Assembly (NCBI RefSeq): GCF_902459775.1
Contig: NZ_CABPSQ010000015.1
Coordinates: 1 to 64,000, forward strand
DNA: 64,000 bases
Direction: 5' to 3'
From: Pandoraea captiosa
GTDB taxonomy: Bacteria; Pseudomonadota; Gammaproteobacteria; Burkholderiales; Burkholderiaceae
The stretch's first letter is position 1. The number at the start of each line of letters is the position of its first letter. Position numbers and translations under genes: made by a program. Below are positions 55,089-64,000 of the stretch, one piece after another. Below the pieces are notes generated by a model that saw only the letters and a list, made by a program, of their open reading frames with translations, was not told the DNA's origin and ran no database searches.

Positions 55089-55121
55089 GCTGAGCGAACG
55101 CGAGGCAGGTACCGATGAGAC

Positions 55122-56645
55122 TTACTGCGCTGCGACCGGAATCTTGCCGATCTTGGCCTGCCATTCCTTCGGGCCGGTCTGGTGCACGGAGACACCGGTC
55201 GAGTCCACGGCCACCGTCACCGGCATGTCCTTGACGTCGAACTCGTAGATGGCTTCCATGCCGAGGTCTTCGAAGGCCAGAACACGCGCAGCGCGAATCG
55301 CCTTCGACACCAGGTAGGCGGCGCCACCGACGGCCATCAGATAAGCGGCCTTCTGCTGTTTGATGGCCTCGATCGCTGCCGGGCCGCGTTCCGACTTGCC
55401 GATCATCACAGACAGGCCGAGCTTGCCGAGCATCAGGTCGGAGAACTTGTCCATGCGGGTGGACGTGGTCGGGCCTGCCGGGCCGACGACTTCGTCGCGC
55501 ACCGGATCGACCGGGCCGACGTAGTAAATGGCGCGGCCCTTGAAGTCCACCGGCAGCGGTTCGCCCTTGGCGACCATGTCGGCAATGCGCTTGTGCGCGG
55601 CGTCACGGCCGGTGAGCATCTTGCCCGAGAGCAGCAGCGTCTGACCCGGCTTCCAGCTCGTGATTTCTTCCGGCGTGAGGTTGTCCAGGTCGACTCGTTT
55701 GCTGGTTTCCGTGTTCGGCGCCCAGTGCACGTTCGGCCACGCGTCGAGCGACGGTGCGGCCAGGAACGACGGGCCCGAGCCATCCAGCGTGAAGTGCGCG
55801 TGACGCGTGGCGGCGCAGTTCGGGATCATGGCGACCGGCTTCGAGGCGGCGTGTGTCGGGTAGTCGAGGATCTTGACGTCGAGCACGGTGGCCAGACCGC
55901 CGAGGCCTTGCGCGCCGATGCCCAAGGCGTTGACCTTCTCGAACAGCTCGATACGCAGCTCTTCGTTCCAGTTCTGCGGACCGCGCTTGATCACGTCATG
56001 GATGTCGATCGGATCCATGAGCGATTCCTTGGCGAGGACCATGGCCTTCTCGGCCGTGCCGCCGATACCGATACCGAGCATGCCCGGCGGGCACCAGCCG
56101 GCGCCCATCGTCGGGACGGTCTTCACCACCCAGTCGACGATCGAGTCCGACGGGTTGAGCATCACGAACTTGGACTTGTTTTCCGAGCCGCCGCCCTTGG
56201 CTGCGACCGTGATGTCCACCTTGTCGCCTTCCACGATCTCGTAGTGGATGACGGCCGGCGTGTTGTCCTTCGTGTTCTTGCGACCGGCTTCCGGCGGCGC
56301 CACGATCGAGGCGCGCAGCACGTTGTCCGGGTGCATGTAAGCCTGGCGCACACCTTCGTTGATCATGTCGGTGAGGCTGCGCTTGGCATCCCAGCGCACG
56401 TTCATGCCGACCTTCACGAACACCGTGACGATACCGGTGTCCTGGCACAGCGGACGGCGGCCTTCGGCGCACATGCGGCTGTTGGTCAGGATCTGGGCGA
56501 TGGCGTCCTTGGCTGCGGGGCTTTCTTCGGCCTCGTAGGCACGGCCCAATGCCTGGATGTAATCGTCCGGATGGTAGTAGCTGATGTACTGAAGGGCACC
56601 GGCGACGCTCTGAATGACGTCGTCTTCTTTAATGACGGTAGACAT
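55122..56645 (-). CDS. Class I (iron-sulfur) fumarate hydratase
   Basis: A 507-residue iron-sulfur fumarase interconverting fumarate and malate in the TCA cycle. The N-terminal catalytic part has RRPLCQDTGIVTVFVKVGM with the first cluster Cys, followed by MIPNCAATRH and GAGWCPPG-type regions; the C-terminal beta domain contains GPTTSTRMDKF. Class I enzymes are oxygen sensitive. It could also be annotated fumA or fumB, so no symbol is given. Confidence 0.95.
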   Translation of the reverse strand: MSTVIKEDDVIQSVAGALQYISYYHPDDYIQALGRAYEAEESPAAKDAIAQILTNSRMCAEGRRPLCQDTGIVTVFVKVGMNVRWDAKRSLTDMINEGVRQAYMHPDNVLRASIVAPPEAGRKNTKDNTPAVIHYEIVEGDKVDITVAAKGGGSENKSKFVMLNPSDSIVDWVVKTVPTMGAGWCPPGMLGIGIGGTAEKAMVLAKESLMDPIDIHDVIKRGPQNWNEELRIELFEKVNALGIGAQGLGGLATVLDVKILDYPTHAASKPVAMIPNCAATRHAHFTLDGSGPSFLAAPSLDAWPNVHWAPNTETSKRVDLDNLTPEEITSWKPGQTLLLSGKMLTGRDAAHKRIADMVAKGEPLPVDFKGRAIYYVGPVDPVRDEVVGPAGPTTSTRMDKFSDLMLGKLGLSVMIGKSERGPAAIEAIKQQKAAYLMAVGGAAYLVSKAIRAARVLAFEDLGMEAIYEFDVKDMPVTVAVDSTGVSVHQTGPKEWQAKIGKIPVAAQ

Positions 56646-56687
56646 GAAACGGCTCTCGACTTAGTGGGGACTGATATTTGTAATGAC

Positions 56688-57293
56688 TTACTGATGCGGG
56701 GTTGCGTACGCCGGCGCGTGACTATCGTTCGTCATCTTGTTGACGTACGCCATGACGACGGCGGAAAGCAGGAAAGCACAGTGAATGATCACTTGCCACA
56801 TGACGGTGTGCTGTGTCTGCTGAGACGCATCGATGAACGTCTTGAGCAGGTGAATCGACGAGATGCTGATGAGTGCCATCGACAGCTTCACCTTGAGCAC
56901 GCCGGCGTTCACGTGATCGAGCCACTCCGGCTCATCGGGGTGGCCTTCGACCCCGAGGCGGGAGACGAAGGTCTCATAACCGCCGATGATCACCATGATG
57001 AGCAGGTTCGAAATCATCACCACGTCGATCAGGCCGAGCACGACGAGCATGATCTGTGTCTCGTCGAAGGTGGCGGCGTGGGTGATCAGGTGGAAGAGTT
57101 CGACGAGGAACTTGTAGACGTAGACGCCCTGTGCGGCGATCAGCCCGAGGTAGAGCGGCAGTTGCAGCCAGCGGCTGAAGAAGATGACGCGGGGCAGGGG
57201 GCGCATGGGGCGCGAGTGACGCGTCGGCGAATTTGACGTGTTGGACGTATCAGACGTTTCAGACGCGTGTGACGGTCGGCCAGAAGTCGACAT
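56688..57293 (-). CDS. YqhA/UPF0114 family membrane protein
   Basis: A 201-residue protein of the UPF0114 family. After ~30 polar residues it has about four membrane helices, with [21 protein letters not shown] and [22 protein letters not shown] being characteristic. Function is unknown. It follows fumarase in reverse order but with a gap and no evident link. Confidence 0.9.
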   Translation of the reverse strand: MSTSGRPSHASETSDTSNTSNSPTRHSRPMRPLPRVIFFSRWLQLPLYLGLIAAQGVYVYKFLVELFHLITHAATFDETQIMLVVLGLIDVVMISNLLIMVIIGGYETFVSRLGVEGHPDEPEWLDHVNAGVLKVKLSMALISISSIHLLKTFIDASQQTQHTVMWQVIIHCAFLLSAVVMAYVNKMTNDSHAPAYATPHQ

Positions 57294-57452
57294 GGCGGTT
57301 TTGACGAAGTGAGGGCTTGGGCCCGCGCACGGGGGGCGCGAGCCATGTTTTTCGGTGAAATCGAGTACGGGATTCCTTGTGCCTGATAGCGCGTCGCGAA
57401 ATCCGGCATGGCGGGCATTTTACAACGTCTTGCGCCCGCGCCTGTGTCCGAT

Positions 57453-58454
57453 TCAGTCGCGGGCCGGCAATAGCGTCTTTCGCGATCCGGAGGACGGCAG
57501 CGCGGCGAGCACGATCCCGGCCACGGTCAGTGCCAGCGCGCCGCCTTGCGCGACGGACAGTCGTTCGTCGAGAAAGATCACGCCATAAGCGGTCGCCGCG
57601 ACCGGCACCATGGCCGTGAAAACCCCCGCAAGCTGAGCGCTCACGTGGCGGATCCCGCGCATCCAAAGAAAAAACGAGAAAACGCTGGCGGCGAGCCCGT
57701 ACCAGACGATCAGCGCCCAGTGCCCGGGCGTCAACGCCGCGTAGTCCACCGCCATCAGTCCCACGATCCCGAAGGGCAGCATCAGCACGCCGCCGATCAG
57801 ATGCGTGTAGGCGCAGATGTCGATGGCAGGCAGTTCGGCTGCGAGCCGTTTGGACACGATCACGTAAATGGCTTCGCACACGACCGCCCCGAGCACCAGC
57901 GCGTTGCCGAGCCAGGCGTTGGCCGCAGCGCCGGCGTTCGCGCCATGCCCATCGCCCCGCGAGACATTGAGCAGCGCCACGCCCGCGATCGCGAGCCCGA
58001 TGCTCACGAGCGTGCGCCGCGACGGGTGCTCGCGCAGCACGGCCCACGACAGCAGGGCGACACACGCGGGCAGCGTCGCCGTGATCACGCCGGCGGCGGT
58101 GGCCGTCGTCATACGCACGCCGAACAGGATCAGTAACGTGAACAGGAAAGTGCCGAAAAACGTCTGCACGAAGAGATGCCCCCATTGGCGACGCGTCACG
58201 CGGCGCATGGCGGACGGCCGGTAGCGCGGGGAGAGGGCGACGATGGCGATCATGAACCGCCACAGGGCGAACGCGGCGACGGGCATGACGGCCACCATGG
58301 TCTTGCCGATACCGACGTTGGTGCCGACCAGCGTCATGGCCAGCGCCAGAGCAAAACTGGGAAATCGTGCGAAGAGACGATCCGTGGTGGAGGTGCGCGG
58401 GGTGCTGTCAAGCGCGTTGTTACCGGACGATTCAGGCGTAGAGGTCGAATTCAC
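57453..58454 (-). CDS. EamA-family (DMT superfamily) transporter
   Basis: A 333-residue inner-membrane protein with ten predicted helices in two EamA repeats, for example FPSFALALAMTLVGTNVGIG and LIVWYGLAASVFSFFLWMRGIRH. Members export amino acids, nucleosides or other metabolites. The substrate cannot be inferred. The first ~30 residues are Ser/Thr-rich and the true start may be slightly later. Confidence 0.9.
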   Translation of the reverse strand: MNSTSTPESSGNNALDSTPRTSTTDRLFARFPSFALALAMTLVGTNVGIGKTMVAVMPVAAFALWRFMIAIVALSPRYRPSAMRRVTRRQWGHLFVQTFFGTFLFTLLILFGVRMTTATAAGVITATLPACVALLSWAVLREHPSRRTLVSIGLAIAGVALLNVSRGDGHGANAGAAANAWLGNALVLGAVVCEAIYVIVSKRLAAELPAIDICAYTHLIGGVLMLPFGIVGLMAVDYAALTPGHWALIVWYGLAASVFSFFLWMRGIRHVSAQLAGVFTAMVPVAATAYGVIFLDERLSVAQGGALALTVAGIVLAALPSSGSRKTLLPARD

Positions 58455-58691
58455 GGGCGCTCCGGGCGATTCCGGGGTGGCAGGATGGGGGTGATGAGCG
58501 TAGGATTGTAGCGATTACGCCACAGTTTGCTGCAATGCGACAACGCGATTTGCGTGAGTCCCGCACGTACGGCGCGGCCGTCGGGTGCACCAGTGTAAGG
58601 CGTTAGTAAGTCGCTCGTCTTAATGTGACGTCAGCGATCTGTTTAAGCTTGATTGCAATCGTTTTTGCATATCCATAAGAGGGGACAACTC

Positions 58692-60674
<1,983 letters not shown>

Positions 60675-61025
60675 GCGTTAGTCGGCGCGGGATTCCTGTC
60701 CGTTAGCGTCCGGCCATGGCAACTCGCTCGCGGCCCGACGCGCCCGATCATCGGGGCGCGTCGGGGCACGCCGACCGCGGTGAATTCAGTGATCTCGCTG
60801 ATTTCGCTGATGTCGGCGACACGCCGTCGGACAACTCGTCTGACGGCGTGTTTGCCTTGGCGGGGGCGTTGACCGGCACGTTGATGGGCGCGGGACGTGC
60901 GCCACTGACGCCACTTCGTTCGACTTCGTTCGGCTTCGAGCCCAATGGCCGGTTGGCCACGTCATGGCTCATGACGAGCGCGCGTTCGACCTTCACTTCT
61001 TCGTACCTCTCGTCTGGCACACGAT
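60675..61025 (+). other. acs-DUF4212 intergenic region
   Basis: No gene is supported in this 351-bp stretch. A hairpin at about 60737-60763 (gacgcgccc / gggcgcgtc) without a T run follows acs. The remainder should carry the promoter of the symporter pair. Confidence 0.5.
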
Positions 61026-61469
61026 ATGTCGACCGGTAGCGTTGATCCCACCAGCTTGCCGCCTGACATCGACTGGCACGGCGCGGCAGCCGCGATTGCG
61101 GCACATCATTGGCGTCGCACGTTGTGGCTGGTGGCCGTGCTAATGGTGATTGGCTTCGCGGTAACGTTCGTGCCGCAGTTCTGGGCGCGCGAATGGGCCT
61201 CGATGCGATTTGCCGGATGGCCGTTGCCGTTCTATATGGGCGCGCAAGGCGCAATCCTGATAGACATTGGCCTGATCGTCATTTACGCCCTTGTGCAGCG
61301 GCGCAACGATGCGCGATATCGCTCGGCGTTGCAGGCGCTTCGCGATGAGCGTCGTGATTGCCTCGGCCTGAGCGGCGAGGCGTCGGCGCCCGAGATCGCA
61401 TCGGGCACGTCGCGGGGGACGGTTTCCCGTTCCGCATCAGGCGCCGTCTCGGCGCAAACCTACCGATGA
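61026..61469 (+). CDS. DUF4212 small membrane subunit of a solute symporter
   Basis: A 147-residue protein with two membrane helices (TLWLVAVLMVIGFAVTFVPQ and GAQGAILIDIGLIVIYALVQ), the DUF4212 pattern. Such genes precede a sodium:solute symporter and are taken to be its small subunit. The C-terminal ~35 residues are Ser/Ala-rich. The stop overlaps the next ATG (ATGA). Confidence 0.9.
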   Translation: MSTGSVDPTSLPPDIDWHGAAAAIAAHHWRRTLWLVAVLMVIGFAVTFVPQFWAREWASMRFAGWPLPFYMGAQGAILIDIGLIVIYALVQRRNDARYRSALQALRDERRDCLGLSGEASAPEIASGTSRGTVSRSASGAVSAQTYR

Positions 61470-63484
61470 GTTTCACGCGCAGGCTGCTGCGCTACTACCT
61501 GTATTACACGGCGGGCTTTCTTGCGTTCGTGCTGATGATTGGCCTGCTCGAGAAGGTCAACGGCCCGGGCGTATGGATCGGCTACGCCTTTCTTTTCGTC
61601 ACGATTGCCGTCTACGCGGTAATTGGCCTGATCTCGCGCACGTCGGACGCTGCCGAATACTACGTTGCCGGACGCCGCGTGCCACCGATGTTCAACGGCA
61701 TGGCGTGCGCGGCAGACTGGATGAGCGCGGCGTCGTTCATGGGGTTGGCGGGATCGCTGTACGTCTCCGGTTACGACGGGCTCGCCTATGTCATGGGGTG
61801 GACGGGAGGGTACTGTCTTGTGGCGTTCCTGCTCGCGCCGTACTTGCGCAAGATGGGGCGATACACGGTGCCTGACTTCCTCGGCACGCGATACGACAGC
61901 AATCTGGTGCGAGCCTTGGGGGTTTTTTCGACGATCTTGTGCTCGTTCGTCTACCTCGTTGCGCAGATTCAGGGGGTGGGGCTGATCGCGTCGCGCTTCA
62001 TTGGTGTCGAATTCACCATCGGCATCTTTTTCGGGTTGGCGGGCATTCTCGTGTGCTCGTTCCTTGGCGGCATGCGCGCGGTGACGTGGACGCAGGTTGC
62101 GCAGTACATCATCATGATCACCGCCTTTCTGGTGCCGACCGCGATGATCGGCCACCAGACGGGCAACGGCTGGTTCCCGCAATTCAGCTATGGCGAGGCG
62201 TTGGCGAAGGTCGAGGTGCTGGAGAAGGCGCTCAGGGATTCGGTGCCGGAGCAGGAGGTGCGGGACTACTACCGGGAGCAGGCTGAGCAGATGCAGCGTC
62301 GGCTGGACGGGTTGCCGGATACGTTTTACAGCGAGCGCGCGGAGTTGGAGCGACAGTTGCTGGACACGAAGCGTCGCAACGGTCCGTTGCGCGACGTGAA
62401 GGTGCTTGAGGCGAAGCTGGAGGCATTCCCGCGCGATGTGGGCGAGGCGCAGAACCAGTGGTTGGAGATGCGCAATCAGTATGTCGAGCGCAGCGAGCCT
62501 CCGCGTGCGATGACGGAGCCGTTCCCGGCGAAGGACGACACGACGCGCAGCTCGCAGCGTCTGAATTTCCTGTTGTTGATGGTGTGCCTGATGATCGGCA
62601 CGGCGAGTTTGCCGCACATTCTTACGCGCTACGGCACGACGGCGACGGTGCAGGGTGCGCGCAGTTCCGTGGGGTGGACGTTGTTCTTCGTTGCGTTGCT
62701 GTATGTGAGTGCCCCGGCGCTGGCGGTGATGCTCAAGTACGACGTGCTGCTGCATCTGGTGGGGGCGCGGTACGAGAATTTACCGGGGTGGGTGACACAA
62801 TGGCGGCATGCGACGCCGGTGCAGCTGGACATCTCCGATGTGTACCGGGATGGCGTGGTGCAGTGGGGCGAAATCTGGATGCAGCCTGACATGCTTGTGC
62901 TGGCGGGGCCGGAAATTGCGGGGCTGCCGTATGTGATATCGGGTTTGGTGGCGGCGGGGGCGTTGGCGGCGGTGTTGTCGACGGCGGACGGGTTGTTGCT
63001 GACGATTGCGAATGCGTTGTCGCACGACGTCTATTTCCACATGGTCGACAGGAATGCATCGAGTCAGAAGCGCGTGACGACATCGAAGATCCTGTTGTTG
63101 TGCGTGGCGATGTTTGCGTCGTATGTGACGTCGTTGAAGTTGGGGAACATTTTGTTCCTGGTGGGGGCAGCGTTTTCGCTGGCGGCGTCGTGCTTGTTTC
63201 CGGCGTTGGTGCTTGGGGTGTTCTGGAAGCGGACGACACGCCTGGGTGCGACGGCCGGCATGCTGAGCGGGTTGTTGGTGTGCGTGTACTACATCATGAC
63301 GACGTACCCTTTCTTTACCCGTCTGACGGGCTTTGCGGGTTCGCGCTGGTGGGGCGTCGACCCGATCTCGGCGGGCGCGTTCGGGGTGCCGGTGGGGTTT
63401 GCGGTGGCGATCGCGTTCAGCTTGCTGGGCGCCCGCCCGAGCGAGCGCGACCGCCATCTGGTGGACCATCTGCGACGCCCGTAA
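61466..63484 (+). CDS. Sodium:solute symporter (VC_2705/ActP-like)
   Basis: A 672-residue SSF-family transporter. Core motifs include AADWMSAASFMGLAG, YTVPDFLGTRYDSN and DGLLLTIANALSHDVY. Between helices, residues ~240-360 form a long charged, probably coiled-coil loop (ERAELERQLLDTKRR), characteristic of the VC_2705 subfamily. Substrate may be acetate or another monocarboxylate given acs upstream; not proven. Confidence 0.92.
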   Translation: MSFTRRLLRYYLYYTAGFLAFVLMIGLLEKVNGPGVWIGYAFLFVTIAVYAVIGLISRTSDAAEYYVAGRRVPPMFNGMACAADWMSAASFMGLAGSLYVSGYDGLAYVMGWTGGYCLVAFLLAPYLRKMGRYTVPDFLGTRYDSNLVRALGVFSTILCSFVYLVAQIQGVGLIASRFIGVEFTIGIFFGLAGILVCSFLGGMRAVTWTQVAQYIIMITAFLVPTAMIGHQTGNGWFPQFSYGEALAKVEVLEKALRDSVPEQEVRDYYREQAEQMQRRLDGLPDTFYSERAELERQLLDTKRRNGPLRDVKVLEAKLEAFPRDVGEAQNQWLEMRNQYVERSEPPRAMTEPFPAKDDTTRSSQRLNFLLLMVCLMIGTASLPHILTRYGTTATVQGARSSVGWTLFFVALLYVSAPALAVMLKYDVLLHLVGARYENLPGWVTQWRHATPVQLDISDVYRDGVVQWGEIWMQPDMLVLAGPEIAGLPYVISGLVAAGALAAVLSTADGLLLTIANALSHDVYFHMVDRNASSQKRVTTSKILLLCVAMFASYVTSLKLGNILFLVGAAFSLAASCLFPALVLGVFWKRTTRLGATAGMLSGLLVCVYYIMTTYPFFTRLTGFAGSRWWGVDPISAGAFGVPVGFAVAIAFSLLGARPSERDRHLVDHLRRP

Positions 63485-63551
63485 TACGGGGCATGCGACG
63501 GATTTTCGCTCCGGATGACACGAAAGACGTGAGATGTTGCCGCCGACCTGC

Positions 63552-63557
63552 TATAAT
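63552..63557 (+). promoter_or_regulatory. -10 element of tRNA-Ser promoter
   Basis: A consensus TATAAT lies 14 bases before the tRNA. No good -35 hexamer is seen at the usual spacing. Confidence 0.6.
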
Positions 63558-63570
63558 GCGCGACCATTCA

Positions 63571-63661
63571 GGAGAGATGGATGAGTGGTTTAAGTCGCAC
63601 GCCTGGAAAGCGTGTATAGGTTAATAGCCTATCGGGGGTTCGAATCCCCCTCTCTCCGCCA
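63571..63661 (+). tRNA. tRNA-Ser(GGA)
   Basis: A class II tRNA with acceptor pairing ggagaga / tctctcc, anticodon loop ctggaaa (anticodon GGA, reading UCC), a long variable arm (about gtataggttaatagcctatc), a TPsiC arm with gttcgaatc, and an encoded CCA at 63659-63661. Confidence 0.96.
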
Positions 63662-64000
63662 CCGACACATAAGGCTTTGCAGCGAAGTGGCCACTCAGCT
63701 TGTGCAATAGATGCGCAAGTGTGCAATAGAGGGGGCTGCAAAGTTCACTTCAGCGGCATCACTTTCTCGGCTTTACGGCGATACACGCGACGCGTGGTCC
63801 TGCTGTCCTGCAGGGAGGCTGCCGGGCACACCAGCATTGCTCTGTTCGATATAGAGATTAATCGTGTCGACCTGCATCTGGCTCAGCGACATGATGCTAT
63901 CGCCTGTCTGAGCACGGGTTTGTGTAACGCATTCTGTCCATGCGAAATCTCCCCCATTACCTTAGCGGCAAATTACGCTGTCAACAAACCGGTTGATTGC
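63662..64000. other. Region downstream of tRNA-Ser, possible mobile-element edge
   Basis: No full gene is visible. Two direct copies of tgtgcaataga lie at 63701 and 63720. On the reverse strand, a 39-codon frame (63773-63892, MSLSQMQVDTINLYIEQS) precedes, in another frame, a segment VYRRKAEKVMPLK ending at 63745 that recalls tyrosine-recombinase C-termini. A TTGACA-like hexamer occurs at 63979-63984 (reverse). The stretch is lower in GC than the rest. It may be a decayed integrase or island end. Confidence 0.4.

Larger units (their letters stand above)
54756..55121. other. Intergenic region between fumA and bfr
   Basis: No gene is supported in this 366-bp region. It contains the bfr promoter side, a reverse-strand terminator at 54944-54974, and a 12-bp tandem repeat at 55029-55088. 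Confidence 0.6.

Noticed and set aside
55182-57236. 684-codon forward frame opposite fumarase and yqhA
   Set aside because: It spans two real reverse genes and their intergenic gap; composition is typical of an antisense shadow.

Overview
The window is a GC-rich chromosomal segment from a betaproteobacterium of the Burkholderiaceae. Pandoraea is the closest guess; this rests on gene order and protein style recalled from memory, not on a search. Markers are the Nudix-mnmA overlap, recG/queA/tgt/yajC/secD/secF, the oxyR-katA pair, tonB-exbB-exbD beside bfd and bfr, and a DUF4212/symporter pair beyond acs. Coding density is high, and most long antisense frames are GC-driven shadows.

Layout. 1-4681: start of pntA (reverse, cut by the window edge), a Nudix hydrolase, mnmA and a membrane-anchored glutamate-synthase-like oxidoreductase. 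4951-26868: a complete injectisome (type III secretion, T3SS) locus. 26894-33136: glutathione S-transferase, purB, cytochrome c', cytochrome b561 and an LTA-synthase-like hydrolase. 33259-41588: Sec translocase accessory and tRNA-modification genes plus recG. 41788-46644: oxyR, katA, a ThiE/TenI protein, a dps remnant and a YdcF-like protein. 46794-54755: mostly heme and iron genes (GlcG/HbpS, hemP, tonB-exbB-exbD, bfd, bfr), with OsmC, pirin and murI, and two clear Fur-box-like sites. 55122-63484: fumarase, YqhA, an EamA exporter, acs and a two-part solute symporter. 63571-63661: tRNA-Ser(GGA), followed by a stretch that may hold an integrase remnant.

The T3SS is the notable system. Its needle, SctN ATPase, SsaE-, SsaM- and SpiC/SsaB-like proteins resemble the Salmonella SPI-2 (Ssa-Esc) family rather than the Hrp or Bsa types usually discussed in Burkholderiaceae. 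It has three transcription blocks: AraC-F-G-I-J-K-L-W forward; SsaB-C-D-E and a chaperone reverse; and a lone NarL/SsrB-like regulator, SsaM-V-N-O-P-Q, R-S-T-U and a lytic transglycosylase forward. All core parts are present, plus the SpiC-SsaM-SsaL (SctW) set that in SPI-2 controls the switch from translocator to effector export.

Several things are odd. No translocon, effector or sensor-kinase gene is visible. The chaperone next to ssaE looks like SPI-1 InvB/Spa15. SctU has NPTR in place of the autocleavage motif NPTH. Several genes carry in-frame 9- or 12-bp tandem repeats. A perfect G-quadruplex motif lies at the convergent junction, and four CACGTG boxes at exact 10-bp spacing lie between the divergent operons.
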